A DNA stretch of 64,000 bases from Mycoplasmoides pirum ATCC 25960 (GTDB taxonomy: Bacteria; Bacillota_I; Bacilli_A; Mycoplasmatales; Mycoplasmoidaceae). The stretch covers positions 1 to 64,000 of the forward strand of contig NZ_JMKZ01000001.1 in assembly GCF_000685905.1 (NCBI RefSeq), given 5' to 3'. The position numbers and the translations under genes are program-made. Positions within the stretch are counted from its first letter, which is position 1, and every line of letters begins with the position of its first letter. Under the pieces are notes generated by a model that saw only the letters and a list, made by a program, of their open reading frames with translations, had not been told where the DNA came from and did not search any database. Positions 11,843-23,553 of this stretch are shown piece by piece.

Positions 11843-13048
11843 TTAAATAAAATTAGCATCATCATGTGGAATTTTATTCATCACATTTATGATAATATCA
11901 GCTGCTTTATCAACTAATTCAATTGTATGATTTGCTTGTAAACTTAATCGAATTAAACAATCATTATCTGGCGTTGCTGGCGGAAGAACTGGATTTACAT
12001 AAACGCCATTTTCAAATAATTGTTTACATGCAACTAATGTTCTTAATTCAGAACCTGAATATACAGGAATAATAGGAACTAATTCATGGCCACCAATTTT
12101 AATATTTGCTTCTAGCAATCTATTTCTTAAATGCTTAGTTAATTTTTTTAAATTTTCAAATCTTTGAGGCTCACTTTGCAAAATTTCCAAAGCTTTTGAT
12201 GCACAAGCTAAATTGGCTGGTGGTAATGCTGCAGCAAAAATAAATGGTCTAGAATTATGTCTAATGTATTCTATTACATTTTTTGGACCAGCAACATATC
12301 CACCTAAACTTGCTAATGATTTACTAAATGTTCCCATAATGATATCAACATCATTTTCTAAATTAAAATGTTCTGCTGTTCCTCTGCCATTTTTACCCAA
12401 AACACCAAATCCATGAGCATCATCTATCATAATGCGAGCATTATATTTTTTTGCTAATTCTACTATTTTTGGTAAATTACATAATTCACCTGACATTGAA
12501 AATACACCATCAGTAACTATTAATGCACCACCGTTTTTATCAGCATTCGCTTTTAAATGATTTTCCAAATCATTCATATCATTATGATAATAACGAATCA
12601 TAGGACTTATACCCAATTTTATACCATCATAAATTGAAGCATGATTTTCTCGGTCACAAAAAATTAAATCATTGCGCCCGCCAATACAAGACAAAATACC
12701 TAAATTTGAATTAAAACCAGAAGAAAAAATTACACAATCCTCTTTGTTTAGAAAATTGGCTAAATTTTTTTCTAAATCAACATGCAATGTAGTTGTTCCA
12801 TTTAAAAACCTTGATCCTGATACACCAGAACCAAATTCTTTAATAGCATCAATTCCCGCTTCAATCACTTTATCATTGTTTGTTAAACTTAAATAATTAT
12901 TAGAACCAAGCATAATAACTTGTTTACCATTCATAGTAACAACAACATCTTGTTTTGATTCTAATTTAGTAAAAAAAGGATAAATGTTTTTTTCTTTAGC
13001 AAGATTAATTCTTTCATCAATTTTGCATTTCTCAAAAATATCTTTCAT
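11843..13048 (-). CDS. PLP-dependent alpha-oxoamine synthase, serine palmitoyltransferase-like (or 2-amino-3-ketobutyrate CoA ligase)
   Basis: 401 residues, full length for the family. Key residues: His136 in ENHASIYDG (stacks on PLP), Asp209/Asp210 and His212 in DDAHGFG, and Lys243 in GTFSKSLASLGG, the Schiff-base lysine. The family joins an acyl-CoA and an amino acid with loss of CO2 or the reverse. Segments such as MNGKQVIMLGSNNYL, GSGVSGSRFLNGT and VDIIMGTFSKSLASLGGY recall bacterial serine palmitoyltransferase more than glycine C-acetyltransferase. This judgement comes from memory of family members, and automatic annotation would probably say kbl. No threonine dehydrogenase gene is nearby. 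It is transcribed towards arcA from about 130 bp upstream. Confidence 0.75.
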   Translation of the reverse strand: MKDIFEKCKIDERINLAKEKNIYPFFTKLESKQDVVVTMNGKQVIMLGSNNYLSLTNNDKVIEAGIDAIKEFGSGVSGSRFLNGTTTLHVDLEKNLANFLNKEDCVIFSSGFNSNLGILSCIGGRNDLIFCDRENHASIYDGIKLGISPMIRYYHNDMNDLENHLKANADKNGGALIVTDGVFSMSGELCNLPKIVELAKKYNARIMIDDAHGFGVLGKNGRGTAEHFNLENDVDIIMGTFSKSLASLGGYVAGPKNVIEYIRHNSRPFIFAAALPPANLACASKALEILQSEPQRFENLKKLTKHLRNRLLEANIKIGGHELVPIIPVYSGSELRTLVACKQLFENGVYVNPVLPPATPDNDCLIRLSLQANHTIELVDKAADIIINVMNKIPHDDANFI

Positions 13049-13105
13049 TTAGCACCATGAAAAAAAATAAATTTTATTGAAATATTTTAATTTAAACAAA
13101 TCTAA

Positions 13106-13339
13106 TTATCAAACAAATATATTGATGTGATCATCTTTTATTGTTGAAACCATGTCTGCAATTCAAGCAACAAATCCAACAATAGGTATTAATGAAACAA
13201 TTCCGAAAATTAACGTTTTAATATTTGATTTCATTTCAATATAATAAACAATTCTATAAATTGCGCTAAAATATCCAAATGTAAAGAAAATTATAAAAAA
13301 TTTTAAAAATTTATTTCATCCTTCAAAAGTTCTTGTCAT
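13106..13339 (-). CDS. Small membrane protein (77 aa)
   Basis: The frame is open only if TGA is Trp (three such codons). Two hydrophobic segments are visible, around residues 11-30 and 40-62, separated by a short charged loop (RIVYYIEMKSN). It ends WADMV-type sequence and a polar tail. It lies between cardiolipin synthase (93 bp upstream) and the alpha-oxoamine synthase (57 bp downstream) on the same strand. No family is recognised. A role beside the lipid enzymes is only positional. Confidence 0.6.
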
Positions 13340-13432
13340 AATAAATAACCTACTAATAATAAATTGAATTTCTTTTAATAAAATCAATTTACTTTATTGT
13401 ATTCTTGTTATTTAAATAATGGTTAAATTTGC

Positions 13433-15001
13433 TTATAACAATGGATGATATATATTTAAAAACCACATTTTCACTTTGATTAAGTTTTTTTCATTAAAAC
13501 TAAATGAATCATCAAAAATTTCTTTAGAAATCTTAAATAATGATTGCAATTCATTTTCATATTTTTTTGACAAATCAATATTATAAATAATAGCTTCAGA
13601 TTCATAATTAATAAACAAAGAACGAAAATCTAAATTGCTTGTGCCAAAAATTGTTAAATCATCAATCAATATAATTTTGGAATGAATGAATCCATTATAT
13701 TCATATATTTTTACACCAGATGAAATTAATTGATCATAATGAGATCTATTGATAGTTAAAATATATTTTTTATCATCAGGAAAACCCGGTAACACCAAAC
13801 GAACATCAATTCCAATCGTCGCTGCAAATTTTAGTGCATTTGTAATATCGGTATTAGGAATAAAATATGGTGTGGTTATTCAAATTCTTTTTTTTGCATT
13901 ACTAATAGCATTTGTTAATAAAGTGCTTAAACTAAAATCATTATAACTAGGTGATGTTTCAAAAACTTGTGCTATGTTATCTTTAGAAATGTTATTTAAT
14001 AATTCTTTTGATTGAACATTTAAATAAAAAGATTTATTGGTATTTAAATCATCTAAGTTTTTTTGCTTTTTTGAAATTGAAGTATTTGTTCTTCAATCTA
14101 AACAAAATATTAAATTAAAAGTGTTAACTACTAACCCAGAAATTAAAAGATTGTTATCATATCAATTAACAAGATTTGAAGAATAACAAATATATTCATC
14201 GCCCAAATTTGAACCACCATATAAAACTTTTTCATTATCAACTATTAAACATTTTCTATGGCAACGAAAATTAGTTTTAGAAGTGTATTTTGTAAATGTT
14301 TTAGGGTTAAAAACTCCAATCAAAATACCAGCTTCTCGCATTTTTTTTATTATTTTGCTGTATCCACGAAAATAAGAACCAACTCAATCATAAATAAAGC
14401 GAATTTTAATACCTTTTTTTGCTTGTTTGATTAATTCGTTAGCAATTGTTCTAAATCAAACCCCGTCAGCCACAATATAATATTGCAAATGAATAAATTT
14501 TTTTGCACTTCTAATCAATTCAATAGATTTTTTATATAAATTGTTTGAATTTATTAATTCAAATTCATTACCACTATATATTGGGCGGTTTTGAAGTGTA
14601 AATGCATAATTAAAAAATTGATTATATTCTGAATTAGATTCACTTAAAAAAGATTTACTAAAATCAAATGATTCATATTTAATTCATTTTTCTTGATTTT
14701 TAATATATTTTTTTCTTTTTATTCTTAACAGTGGATTTATTCCGAAAATTAAAAAAATAAATAAACCCATGATTGGAATACAAAAAATAACTAAAATTCA
14801 ACACAATTTCACATTGATAATTCTTTTACTTGAATTAAACAAGTAAAATGCTAAAACAATACTAAAAAGATAATATGCAATTATTACTATAGAAACATAA
14901 ACTCAATTTCTAAAATAAATCAACGTAAAGAACAAACCTACCAATAATAGAAACGCAAACGTTCCTACAAATAAGATTCAAATTTCTTTACGTCGATTCA
15001 T
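13433..15001 (-). CDS. cls: Cardiolipin synthase (phospholipase D family)
   Basis: 522 residues with TGA as Trp. Two N-terminal membrane helices within residues 1-80 are followed by two phospholipase-D catalytic motifs: HRKCLIVDNEKVLYGGSN and HSKIILIDDLTIFGTSN. The second has the usual trailing Asp. The enzyme condenses phosphatidylglycerol into cardiolipin at the membrane. Length and the paired HKD motifs are typical of ClsA-type proteins. The start ATG at 15001 is 19 bp downstream of the ptsI stop, so the two may be cotranscribed. Confidence 0.93.
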
Positions 15002-15020
15002 TTTTTAGTTATTTAACTAA

Positions 15021-16754
15021 TTATGCTTGAATTTGATATGAAGCTAAAAAATCATGAACTAATTTTTCAACTTGTTTTTCTGTTTCACAATTTAAAGCAC
15101 TATTTGCCAATTTCACACATTCTTCTTTGTTCAATGCACAAATTATTTTTTTAGCTTTAGTAATTGCAGATGGAGCCATTGATAATTCTTTAACACCCAA
15201 ACCAATTAATAATGGTATAGCAGCTGAATAACTTGCCATTTCACCACAAACTCCAGTTCAAATTCCTTCATTATTTGAGCCTTCAACAGTTTTCTTAATT
15301 AATCGTAATAATGCTGGATTTAAAGGTTGATACAAGTAATTAATAGTTTTAGACATTCTATCAACTGCAAATGTGTATTGAATTAAATCATTTGTTCCAA
15401 TTGAGAAGAAATCACAATTTTTAGCTAAAATGTCAGAAACCATTGCAGCAGCAGGAGTTTCAATCATAATTCCTACCATAGGTTTTCCTGTTTGTGTATT
15501 TTCAATTTTTAATTCCATTTCACAATATGATAAGAAATCTTTAACTTTCTTCAATTCATCTAAAGTTGTGATCATTGGGAACATAATTCCAACTTTTCCA
15601 AAATTTGAAGCACGCAAAATTGCACGTAATTGAGTTTTTAAAATGTTAGGTTGTGCTAAACAAAAACGAATTGCTCTATTACCTAAAAAAGGATTCATTT
15701 CTTTTTCAAATTTGTGATATGGTAATGATTTGTCACCACCAATATCTAAAGTTCTAATAATAACTAATTCATTATTCGCTTTTTCAACAACTTCTTTATA
15801 AACTTTAAATTGTTCTTCTTCTGTTGGTCAATCATTTGAATTCATATACAAGAATTCTGTTCTAAATAAACCAACACCAGTTGCTCCATGTTTACTTGCT
15901 TTACTCATATCTTCAAGATTACCAATATTAGCAGCAAGTAGCACTTCAAAATTATCAGTTGTAACAGCTTTTTTAGTTGCATATTCATCAATACTAGAAT
16001 CAACTGAATAAGCTATTTCATCATTTTTGAATTTTTCAATTTCAGAATCTTTTAATTCTGCATAAACAATTCCTTTATTACCATCTATAGCAATAACTTC
16101 ATTATCTTTAAGAACTTCAGTAATATTTTTTAATCCTAAAATTGCAGGAATTTCCAAATTACGAGCCATAATTGCTGAATGACTAGTTGGCCCACCAACA
16201 TTTGTAATAAATCCTTTAACAAATTTTTTATCTAGCATTGAAGTTTGTGAAGGAGACAAATCATCTGCAACAATAATTACACTTTTATCAATACCAACTA
16301 AATCTGGCATTTGTTCTCCACTTAAGATGCATAATAATCTTGTTTTTAAATCTGCTATATCTGCTGATCTTTCACGGAAATATGAATCATCCATTGATGC
16401 AAATTTTTCATATGTTTTGTCAAATACAGTGTTAACTGCATAAATTACATTATTTAAATCTACTCTAATTGAATTATATAAATCATCAATTAATGTTGGA
16501 TCATTTAAAATATCAATATGAGCTTGAAAAATAGCTGCATATTTAGAACCCATTTTTGCTTGAGTATTTTCTTTTATATTTTCTAATTGGTTTTTTGCTT
16601 CTAATAAAGCATCTTCCAATGCAGTTTCGTGTTTTGAAACATCTCGAGAACGAATATTTTCTTCAGGTATATCAAAAGTTGGCGTAACTAATTTGTATAC
16701 GTTAGCAACAACAAAACCGTCAGAAGCTGGAACACCATTAAATGTTTTTGACAT
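15021..16754 (-). CDS. ptsI: PTS enzyme I (phosphoenolpyruvate-protein phosphotransferase)
   Basis: 577 residues, the standard length. The phospho-accepting His192 sits in GGPTSHSAIMAR. The C-terminal PEP-binding TIM barrel carries FRTEFLYM, SIGTNDLIQYTFAVDR and the active-site Cys in GVCGEMAS. It moves phosphate from PEP to HPr, which drives sugar uptake and can also control glycerol metabolism. Two TGA codons split it under the standard code. An AT-rich promoter region of about 180 bp lies upstream, with a terminator for the tRNA gene just beyond. Confidence 0.96.
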
Positions 16755-16934
16755 GACAATTCCCCTTGTATTGATTGTTATTTATTATATCATTATATTT
16801 TGATTAGATTTGGGACATATTTAATAATTGTTATTAACAATTAAATTTAATAATTATTGGAAAAATATGAATAAAAATTATTTTTACAATGTGATATTTG
16901 CAAATAAAACTATATAAGATTCAAAATTATCAAT

Positions 16935-16967
16935 AAAAAAAGCACATTAGTTGATATGTGCTTTTTT
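16935..16967 (-). terminator. Terminator downstream of tRNA-Arg (bidirectional shape)
   Basis: A 6-bp GC-bearing stem (16942-16947 with 16956-16961) is extended by seven A on one side and six T on the other. The hairpin could end transcription from either side. It lies 13 bp beyond the tRNA 3' end and so most likely serves it. Confidence 0.8.
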
Positions 16968-16979
16968 GTGATTTTAAAA

Positions 16980-17056
16980 TGGCGTCGCCGACAGGACTTG
17001 AACCTACAACCCTCAGCTCCGCAAGCTGATGCTCTATCCGATTGAGCTACGGCGAC
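16980..17056 (-). tRNA. tRNA-Arg, anticodon GCG
   Basis: 77 bases including an encoded CCA. The minus strand folds into a full cloverleaf: 7-bp acceptor GTCGCCG/CGGCGAC, D stem GCTC/GAGC, anticodon stem TCAGC/GCTGA with loop TTGCGGA, 5-base variable loop, and T stem with one G-T pair. The anticodon reads GCG, so it decodes CGU and CGC. Many bacteria use an ACG anticodon edited to inosine for this box; this gene has no A34. Confidence 0.95.
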
Positions 17057-17138
17057 AAAATACACACATATTTTATATTAGAAATTTGATTTTAACTAAC
17101 ATAATTTATATGTAATGCATTTACTTATTTGTTTAAAA

Positions 17139-17768
17139 TTATGCTCCAACAACACTAATATGTTCTTGTAAATGATTTCCTTTTGTTATTTCGTCAATAA
17201 TTGCAATAGCATAATCAATATAAGATATGTAACTTTCATTATTATGATTTTTTATCATTACATCACCACCAATTTTATAGCTTCCAGTTCATAAACCATC
17301 ATAACTAAAATTTAAAGGTGGTGAAACATACGTTCACCAAACATCTTTTTTGGTTTTTAATAATTCAAATGAATCATTCATTGCTTTTGCAACTGGAATA
17401 TATTCACTTGGAAATTCTAATGAATCCATTAATTTTACATTTTTGGATTTACTAATAAATAAAGAACCAGCACCACCAACTATAATTAAACGTTTTTTAG
17501 TATCTGCTAATAAATTAGATAAATGTTCAATAGATTCTGAGTGTAAGTGAAATGTTTCTGGTGTTCAAAAAGCTAATGCGTCAATAATTACATCAAATTC
17601 TTTTAAATCATTATTATTTAATTCAAAAACATCTTTATCCATTCATTTATTTGCATTAGAACTATTTACTTTACGCGAAATAGCTGTAACATCCATTTTT
17701 TGTTTGATTGCTTCATTAACTAACATTTTTCCAATTTTTCCGTTAGCACCTATAATTGCTATATTCAT
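17139..17768 (-). CDS. NAD(P)H-binding Rossmann protein (NmrA/YwnB-like)
   Basis: 209 residues with TGA-coded Trp. The N-terminus IAIIGANGKIGKMLV is a GxxGxxG dinucleotide-binding loop of atypical short-chain dehydrogenases. The middle has IIVGGAGSLFI, and SPPLNFSYDG and ISYIDYAIAIID follow, as in small NAD(P)H-binding family proteins (PF13460). Substrate unknown; it may be a sugar or flavin reductase or a redox sensor. The gene stands alone, next to the tRNA-Arg gene and a 0.8-kb gene-free stretch. Confidence 0.75.
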
Positions 17769-18544
17769 TTTTTAATTCCTTAAATAGTTTTCAATTTAAA
17801 TTAAATAATAGTCTTTTAAAAATTTATATGTTTAAATCCACATTGGAAACTTTTAAATAATTAATTTAGTAACATTTTTGATTTTTAATAAGAATGGTGT
17901 TTTCAATAAAAATCAATAATTAACTTAGCTAATTGTTTAATTTTGTAAATGATTTATCAATTAAATTTTGTTTCTATAAATTAGTTATATTTTTTAAACA
18001 TTTAATAATTTAAGATTTTATTTATTACAAATTATTTTTTATATTTTTACTCATTTTCAAAGTGTACTTTAATAAAAATAAGTTATTTATTTTCAACTGA
18101 TATAACCATATAATTTTTATTTTTTCTATTATCTTCATAAAAAAGAAATAACACTTAATTGCATTGTATTTGATTTGAACACTATGAATATCTATTTAAA
18201 ATATTTCATAGTATTTATTTAGTGTTTATCGCAATAAATTAAAAAAAAAAAAAATCTTAAATTTTCAAAATAGTTATTTGACATATAAAACATATAAATA
18301 ACGATCATTTAAATTTAATTAAAAAATTATTTATAAGTAAAATTCAAATGATTTAAATAACAAAAATAACATTCAACTTATAGTTTGAATTAATTAAATC
18401 GAAAATATCTATAATAAAAAATAATTGTCTATTTATCATTGCATTCAAAAATTCAAGAAATTCAAAACATTAATTTATTTACATAATTTAAAACAACTTT
18501 ACAATGCAAATAAAATTTTATCAAAAAAGCACATTATTTAAAAA
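17769..18544. other. Gene-free AT-rich region (776 bp)
   Basis: Neither strand has an open frame with a plausible start under table 4. It is extremely AT-rich with an A14 run at about 18241-18254 and a weak inverted repeat (ACTATGAA at about 18180, TTCATAGT at about 18206). I see no match to neighbouring genes and no tRNA-like fold. It separates the downstream end of the glp unit from the divergently placed small Rossmann gene's promoter and may be decayed sequence. Confidence 0.6.
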
Positions 18545-20077
<1,533 letters not shown>

Positions 20078-20109
20078 TTAAATTTACCTTTAATTATTAT
20101 TAAGTTTTA

Positions 20110-21258
20110 TTATGAGAAAATTGAAGCATCAGGATTAAAATCATTTTTCAATTCTAATTTTGTTCCATTATTTTTTAATAATTCTTCTACTTCTAAAGCA
20201 ATAGCTGGAGCAGAAGATAAGGCAGGAGATTGCATGCCTGCTAAATTTATAAATTTATTGTTATTTTTTGCATAACTAATAACAAAATCATTTGTTTCAA
20301 TATCAATAGGTCTAGAACCAGAAAAAGTCATAATAGTTTTTGACATATCAAGACTAGGAAATAATTTTTTGCCTATTTCACCAATATATTCATATTTTTC
20401 TCTAGTAACTAATCTAGTATCTTCTTTTGGCACATCATCTTCAGCAGTTGGACCAACTAAAATATGACCATCTAACATTGGAGCAACTATTACTCCTTTA
20501 CCATGAATAGTTGGAACCATAAAACAAATCGAATTAACAATTCCACTTAAAGCACGATCAAGAATGCGATATTCTCCTCTTCTTGTTTTTTGCTTAAAAT
20601 CAGGATATCCTGCCATTTCAGCAATAACATCAGCATAATGACCTGCTGCATTTATTATATTTCTTGTTTTAATTACATCTTGATTATTAATAGTTATTTC
20701 AAAACTAGAATCTTCTAAAAATTTGATTGCGGTTACTTTAGAAGATTTTAATGTTTTAACTCCGTTATTAGTTGCTGATTTAATAAATGCCAAAGTTGCT
20801 TGAACTGGATCAATAGCTCAAGAACTTGTACACAATAGTGCACCAATAACTTCATTATTTATGTTAGGTTCTATATTTAATAATTCTTCTTTATTAAGAA
20901 TTTTTAAATCATTTGATAAAACACCATTTTGAATTCCGCGATCATATAACATTTTAACGTGTGACATTTCATCATTATTAAAAGCTATTATCAAAGAATT
21001 TACTTGGGCTCTTGGAAAATCAAAATGTTTAAAAATTTCTTCTCTTCAAAGTTTATTACCTAAAATATTAAGTTTTGCTTCTTTTTTATTTGGTTCTGGA
21101 TCAAAACCACCATGAATAACACCTGAGTTCCCTCTTGATGTTTCATCAGCAAAAACTGGATTTTTTTCAACTAATAAAATATTTAAATTGTATCTAGATA
21201 ATTGATAAGCAGTGATGCCGCCAATTATTCCTCCACCAATTATTACAATATCATACAT
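20110..21258 (-). CDS. glpO: Glycerol-3-phosphate oxidase (FAD-dependent)
   Basis: 382 residues. The FAD-binding loop GGGIIGGITAYQLSRY is at residues 8-23 and VEKN follows as the ribose-binding acid. GNSGVIHGGFD is the family's second signature. The short length matches mollicute GlpO/GlpD proteins, which oxidise glycerol-3-phosphate to DHAP and pass electrons to O2, giving H2O2. That activity is a known cytotoxicity factor in other mycoplasmas; here it is inferred. It lies between glpF (39 bp upstream) and glpK. Confidence 0.9.
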
Positions 21259-21297
21259 AATATGTTTATATTAAATTTAATACTATTGAATATGAGT

Positions 21298-22143
21298 TTA
21301 TACAGCTAAGCCAATTAAACCTATAATCAAACCAGCAACCATTGGTCCAGCAATAGGAACTCAACTATATTGTCAGTCACAAATAGTTGAAGTATATTCA
21401 TTTCTTCTAAATTGTTTAATTAAACCAAAGAATACAAGTCTAGGAGCTAAGTCACGTGCTGGGTTAATTGCATAACCAGTTGCAGAACCTAATGAAATAC
21501 CAATAGACATAATTACTAATGCAACAAATATAGGATTAGATAATGCAGAAACTTGATTAAATGCTAAAATTGCACCTAATAAAACAATTGTGCCCACAAA
21601 TTCGTAACCAACATTATATATCAACGCTCTATCTTTTTTATTGCTATAAACAGGAGTTGTACAATGCATACCTCTAATTGTTAAAATGTCATTTTCACGA
21701 TCTTTAATGAATTTAAAATTAATGAAGTCTAAAATGATTTGTCCAAACATTGCACCTAAAATTTCAAATATTAATGCAATAAAGAAAGTAGCAGCAATAG
21801 CGCCACCTTTAATACTTAAATCTACTACCCCATTTCCATTTAGTGCAGCAATACCCTTCAAAACTAATGGATCAACTCAAGTTCCATTTGATGAAGCTAT
21901 AGAATTTGATATAGCAACAGCTGGGTTTAATCAACCTGAACCACCCATTGCTATAGAAACTGCAGCACCAATGAAAACTGCAAAACCTCATCCTAACGCA
22001 ATTAAAATATATTTTCCAGATTGATTAGCATTCATTCTTTTAAAAGACACAGCTGCTACAGAACCATTACCAAGTAAGATTAATATAGCTGTTCCGATAA
22101 ATTCAGAAAAAAGAGCTAATAATCAAGTTCCAATTGGAGTCAT
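21298..22143 (-). CDS. glpF: Glycerol uptake facilitator (aquaglyceroporin)
   Basis: 281 residues with six membrane helices and both pore motifs: WLNPAVAIS in the first half, and INPARDLAPR in the second, with the Asp after NPAR that marks glycerol rather than water channels. TGA is used for Trp. It lets glycerol diffuse across the membrane and is the first gene of the glpF-glpO-glpK unit. The second half has an extra loop around residues 150-170 (KDRENDILTIRG). The start is ATG 22143. Confidence 0.95.
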
Positions 22144-22223
22144 AAATTATTGTTCCTCATATACACATTTTGTGTTGAAAAGTTTTCTTATTATATTGAA
22201 TTTTTTTATATTTACAAACCTTA

Positions 22224-23075
22224 TTAAAATTCTTTGTCTAGTAAGTAATCAACAAATTCAGGTTTATCCCAATGCATTTTTGTAATATTAGTTTCATCAA
22301 TTTTTTTAATTGAATTAATATCATTTTCAGTTAATTCAAAATCATAAATATTAATGTTTTCAATCATTCTTTGTTTATTTATTGTTTTGGGAATTATAGC
22401 TATGTTTCTTTGTATATTGAACTTTAAAGCAATTTGTGTTGAACTTTTATTATATTTCTTACCTATCTCAATTAATAAAGGGTGTTCTATCAATTCTTTT
22501 AAACGTTTTTTAGCTAATGGTGATCATGCTTGATGAACAACATTATATTTATTCATAAATACATTTGCTTCATGCATTTGTAAAAAAACATTTGTTTCAA
22601 TTTGATTTACCGCTGGACATATTTCATTAAATCTAATTAAATCTAGCAAACGTTCAGGACTAAAATTTGAAACTCCTATTGCTCTAACTATTTTTTGTTT
22701 ATATAAATCTTGAAGTTCTCTTCAAGCTGAATAATAATCACCTTTTGGTCAATGAATTAGAACTAAATCTATATAAGATGTTTGCAATTTTTTTAATGAA
22801 TTTAAAACTGCTGTTTTTGTTTCATTAGGTTTAAAGTTTTTAATTCAAACTTTAGTTATCAAAAATATCTGTTCTCTTGGTACTTTAGTTTTTTTAATTG
22901 CATTTCCAATACCAATTTCATTTTTATAAAATTCAGCAGTGTCAATTAATCGATAACCTATTTCAAGTGCATCTAAAACACATTTCTCACATTCATCATT
23001 ATCATTAATTTCATAAACACCATAACCTACTAATGGCATTAAAATACCATTATTTAGTTTAACAGATTTCTCCAT
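22224..23075 (-). CDS. Aldo/keto reductase
   Basis: 283 residues. AKR signatures in order: YRLIDTAEFYKNE (catalytic Asp and Tyr), LITKVW (catalytic Lys), LVLIHWPKG (catalytic His), IGVSNF, and IIPKTINKQRM as the NADPH-binding end. It matches the 2,5-diketo-D-gluconate reductase type. Such enzymes reduce aldehydes such as methylglyoxal with NADPH, which could detoxify by-products of glycerol use. That link is positional: it lies 80 bp upstream of glpF on the same strand. Confidence 0.92.
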
Positions 23076-23155
23076 ATAAATAACCTTAAAAAAAGTTTAT
23101 ATTTCTTGATATATTACAATAAATAAAAAAATTTTTTGTTAAGACGTTTAAAAAT

Positions 23156-23515
23156 TTAATTCATAGGCAAACAATTTAAGCAAATTCTATATCCTGTTCA
23201 ATCGTTTTTTTCAAAATATATGTATTGATAACTTTTCATTTTGCAAATACAACATTCGAATTTGAAATATTTGTTATCATAACCTATTTCATTAAAAATT
23301 AAATATCAATTCTTTCCCGCAAATCAAAAGCATAAATTGCAAACAATATAATTCTTTTTATTTAAATTTGAAATTATTAAAGATGGAAGTGCAACAAAAA
23401 AGTATTCATTCTTATAAGGCACGGAAAAATAATTAGTTAAATTTTTACAAAAAAAACACATTTTAAATTCTTTTGAAGTATGAAAAATTTTTTCGTATCT
23501 TGCTAAAAAATTCAT
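23156..23515 (-). CDS. Small cysteine-rich protein with four CxxC knuckles
   Basis: 119 residues. Four CxxC pairs (MCFFCKN, VCNLCF, CCICKM, CLNCL) suggest two structural zinc sites. A moderately hydrophobic stretch (FFVALPSLIISNL) lies between the first two pairs. ATG 23515 is preferred to the upstream GTG, and an AGGTG sequence precedes it. No family is recognised. It follows the Clp-like ATPase gene by 38 bp on the same strand and may belong to the same transcript. The fold and any nucleic-acid role are guesses. Confidence 0.65.
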
Positions 23516-23553
23516 TTTTATTAAACACACCTATAAATTAAAAAATAATTAAT

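Noticed and set aside
18178-18230. Inverted repeat ACTATGAA / TTCATAGT in the gene-free region, as a possible regulatory RNA or attachment site
   Set aside because: An 8-bp A/T-rich match in such AT-rich DNA is expected by chance, and no integrase or T tract adjoins it.
17769-18544. Possible replication origin in the longest gene-free stretch
   Set aside because: No dnaA, dnaN or convincing DnaA-box cluster is seen; AT richness alone is not evidence here.
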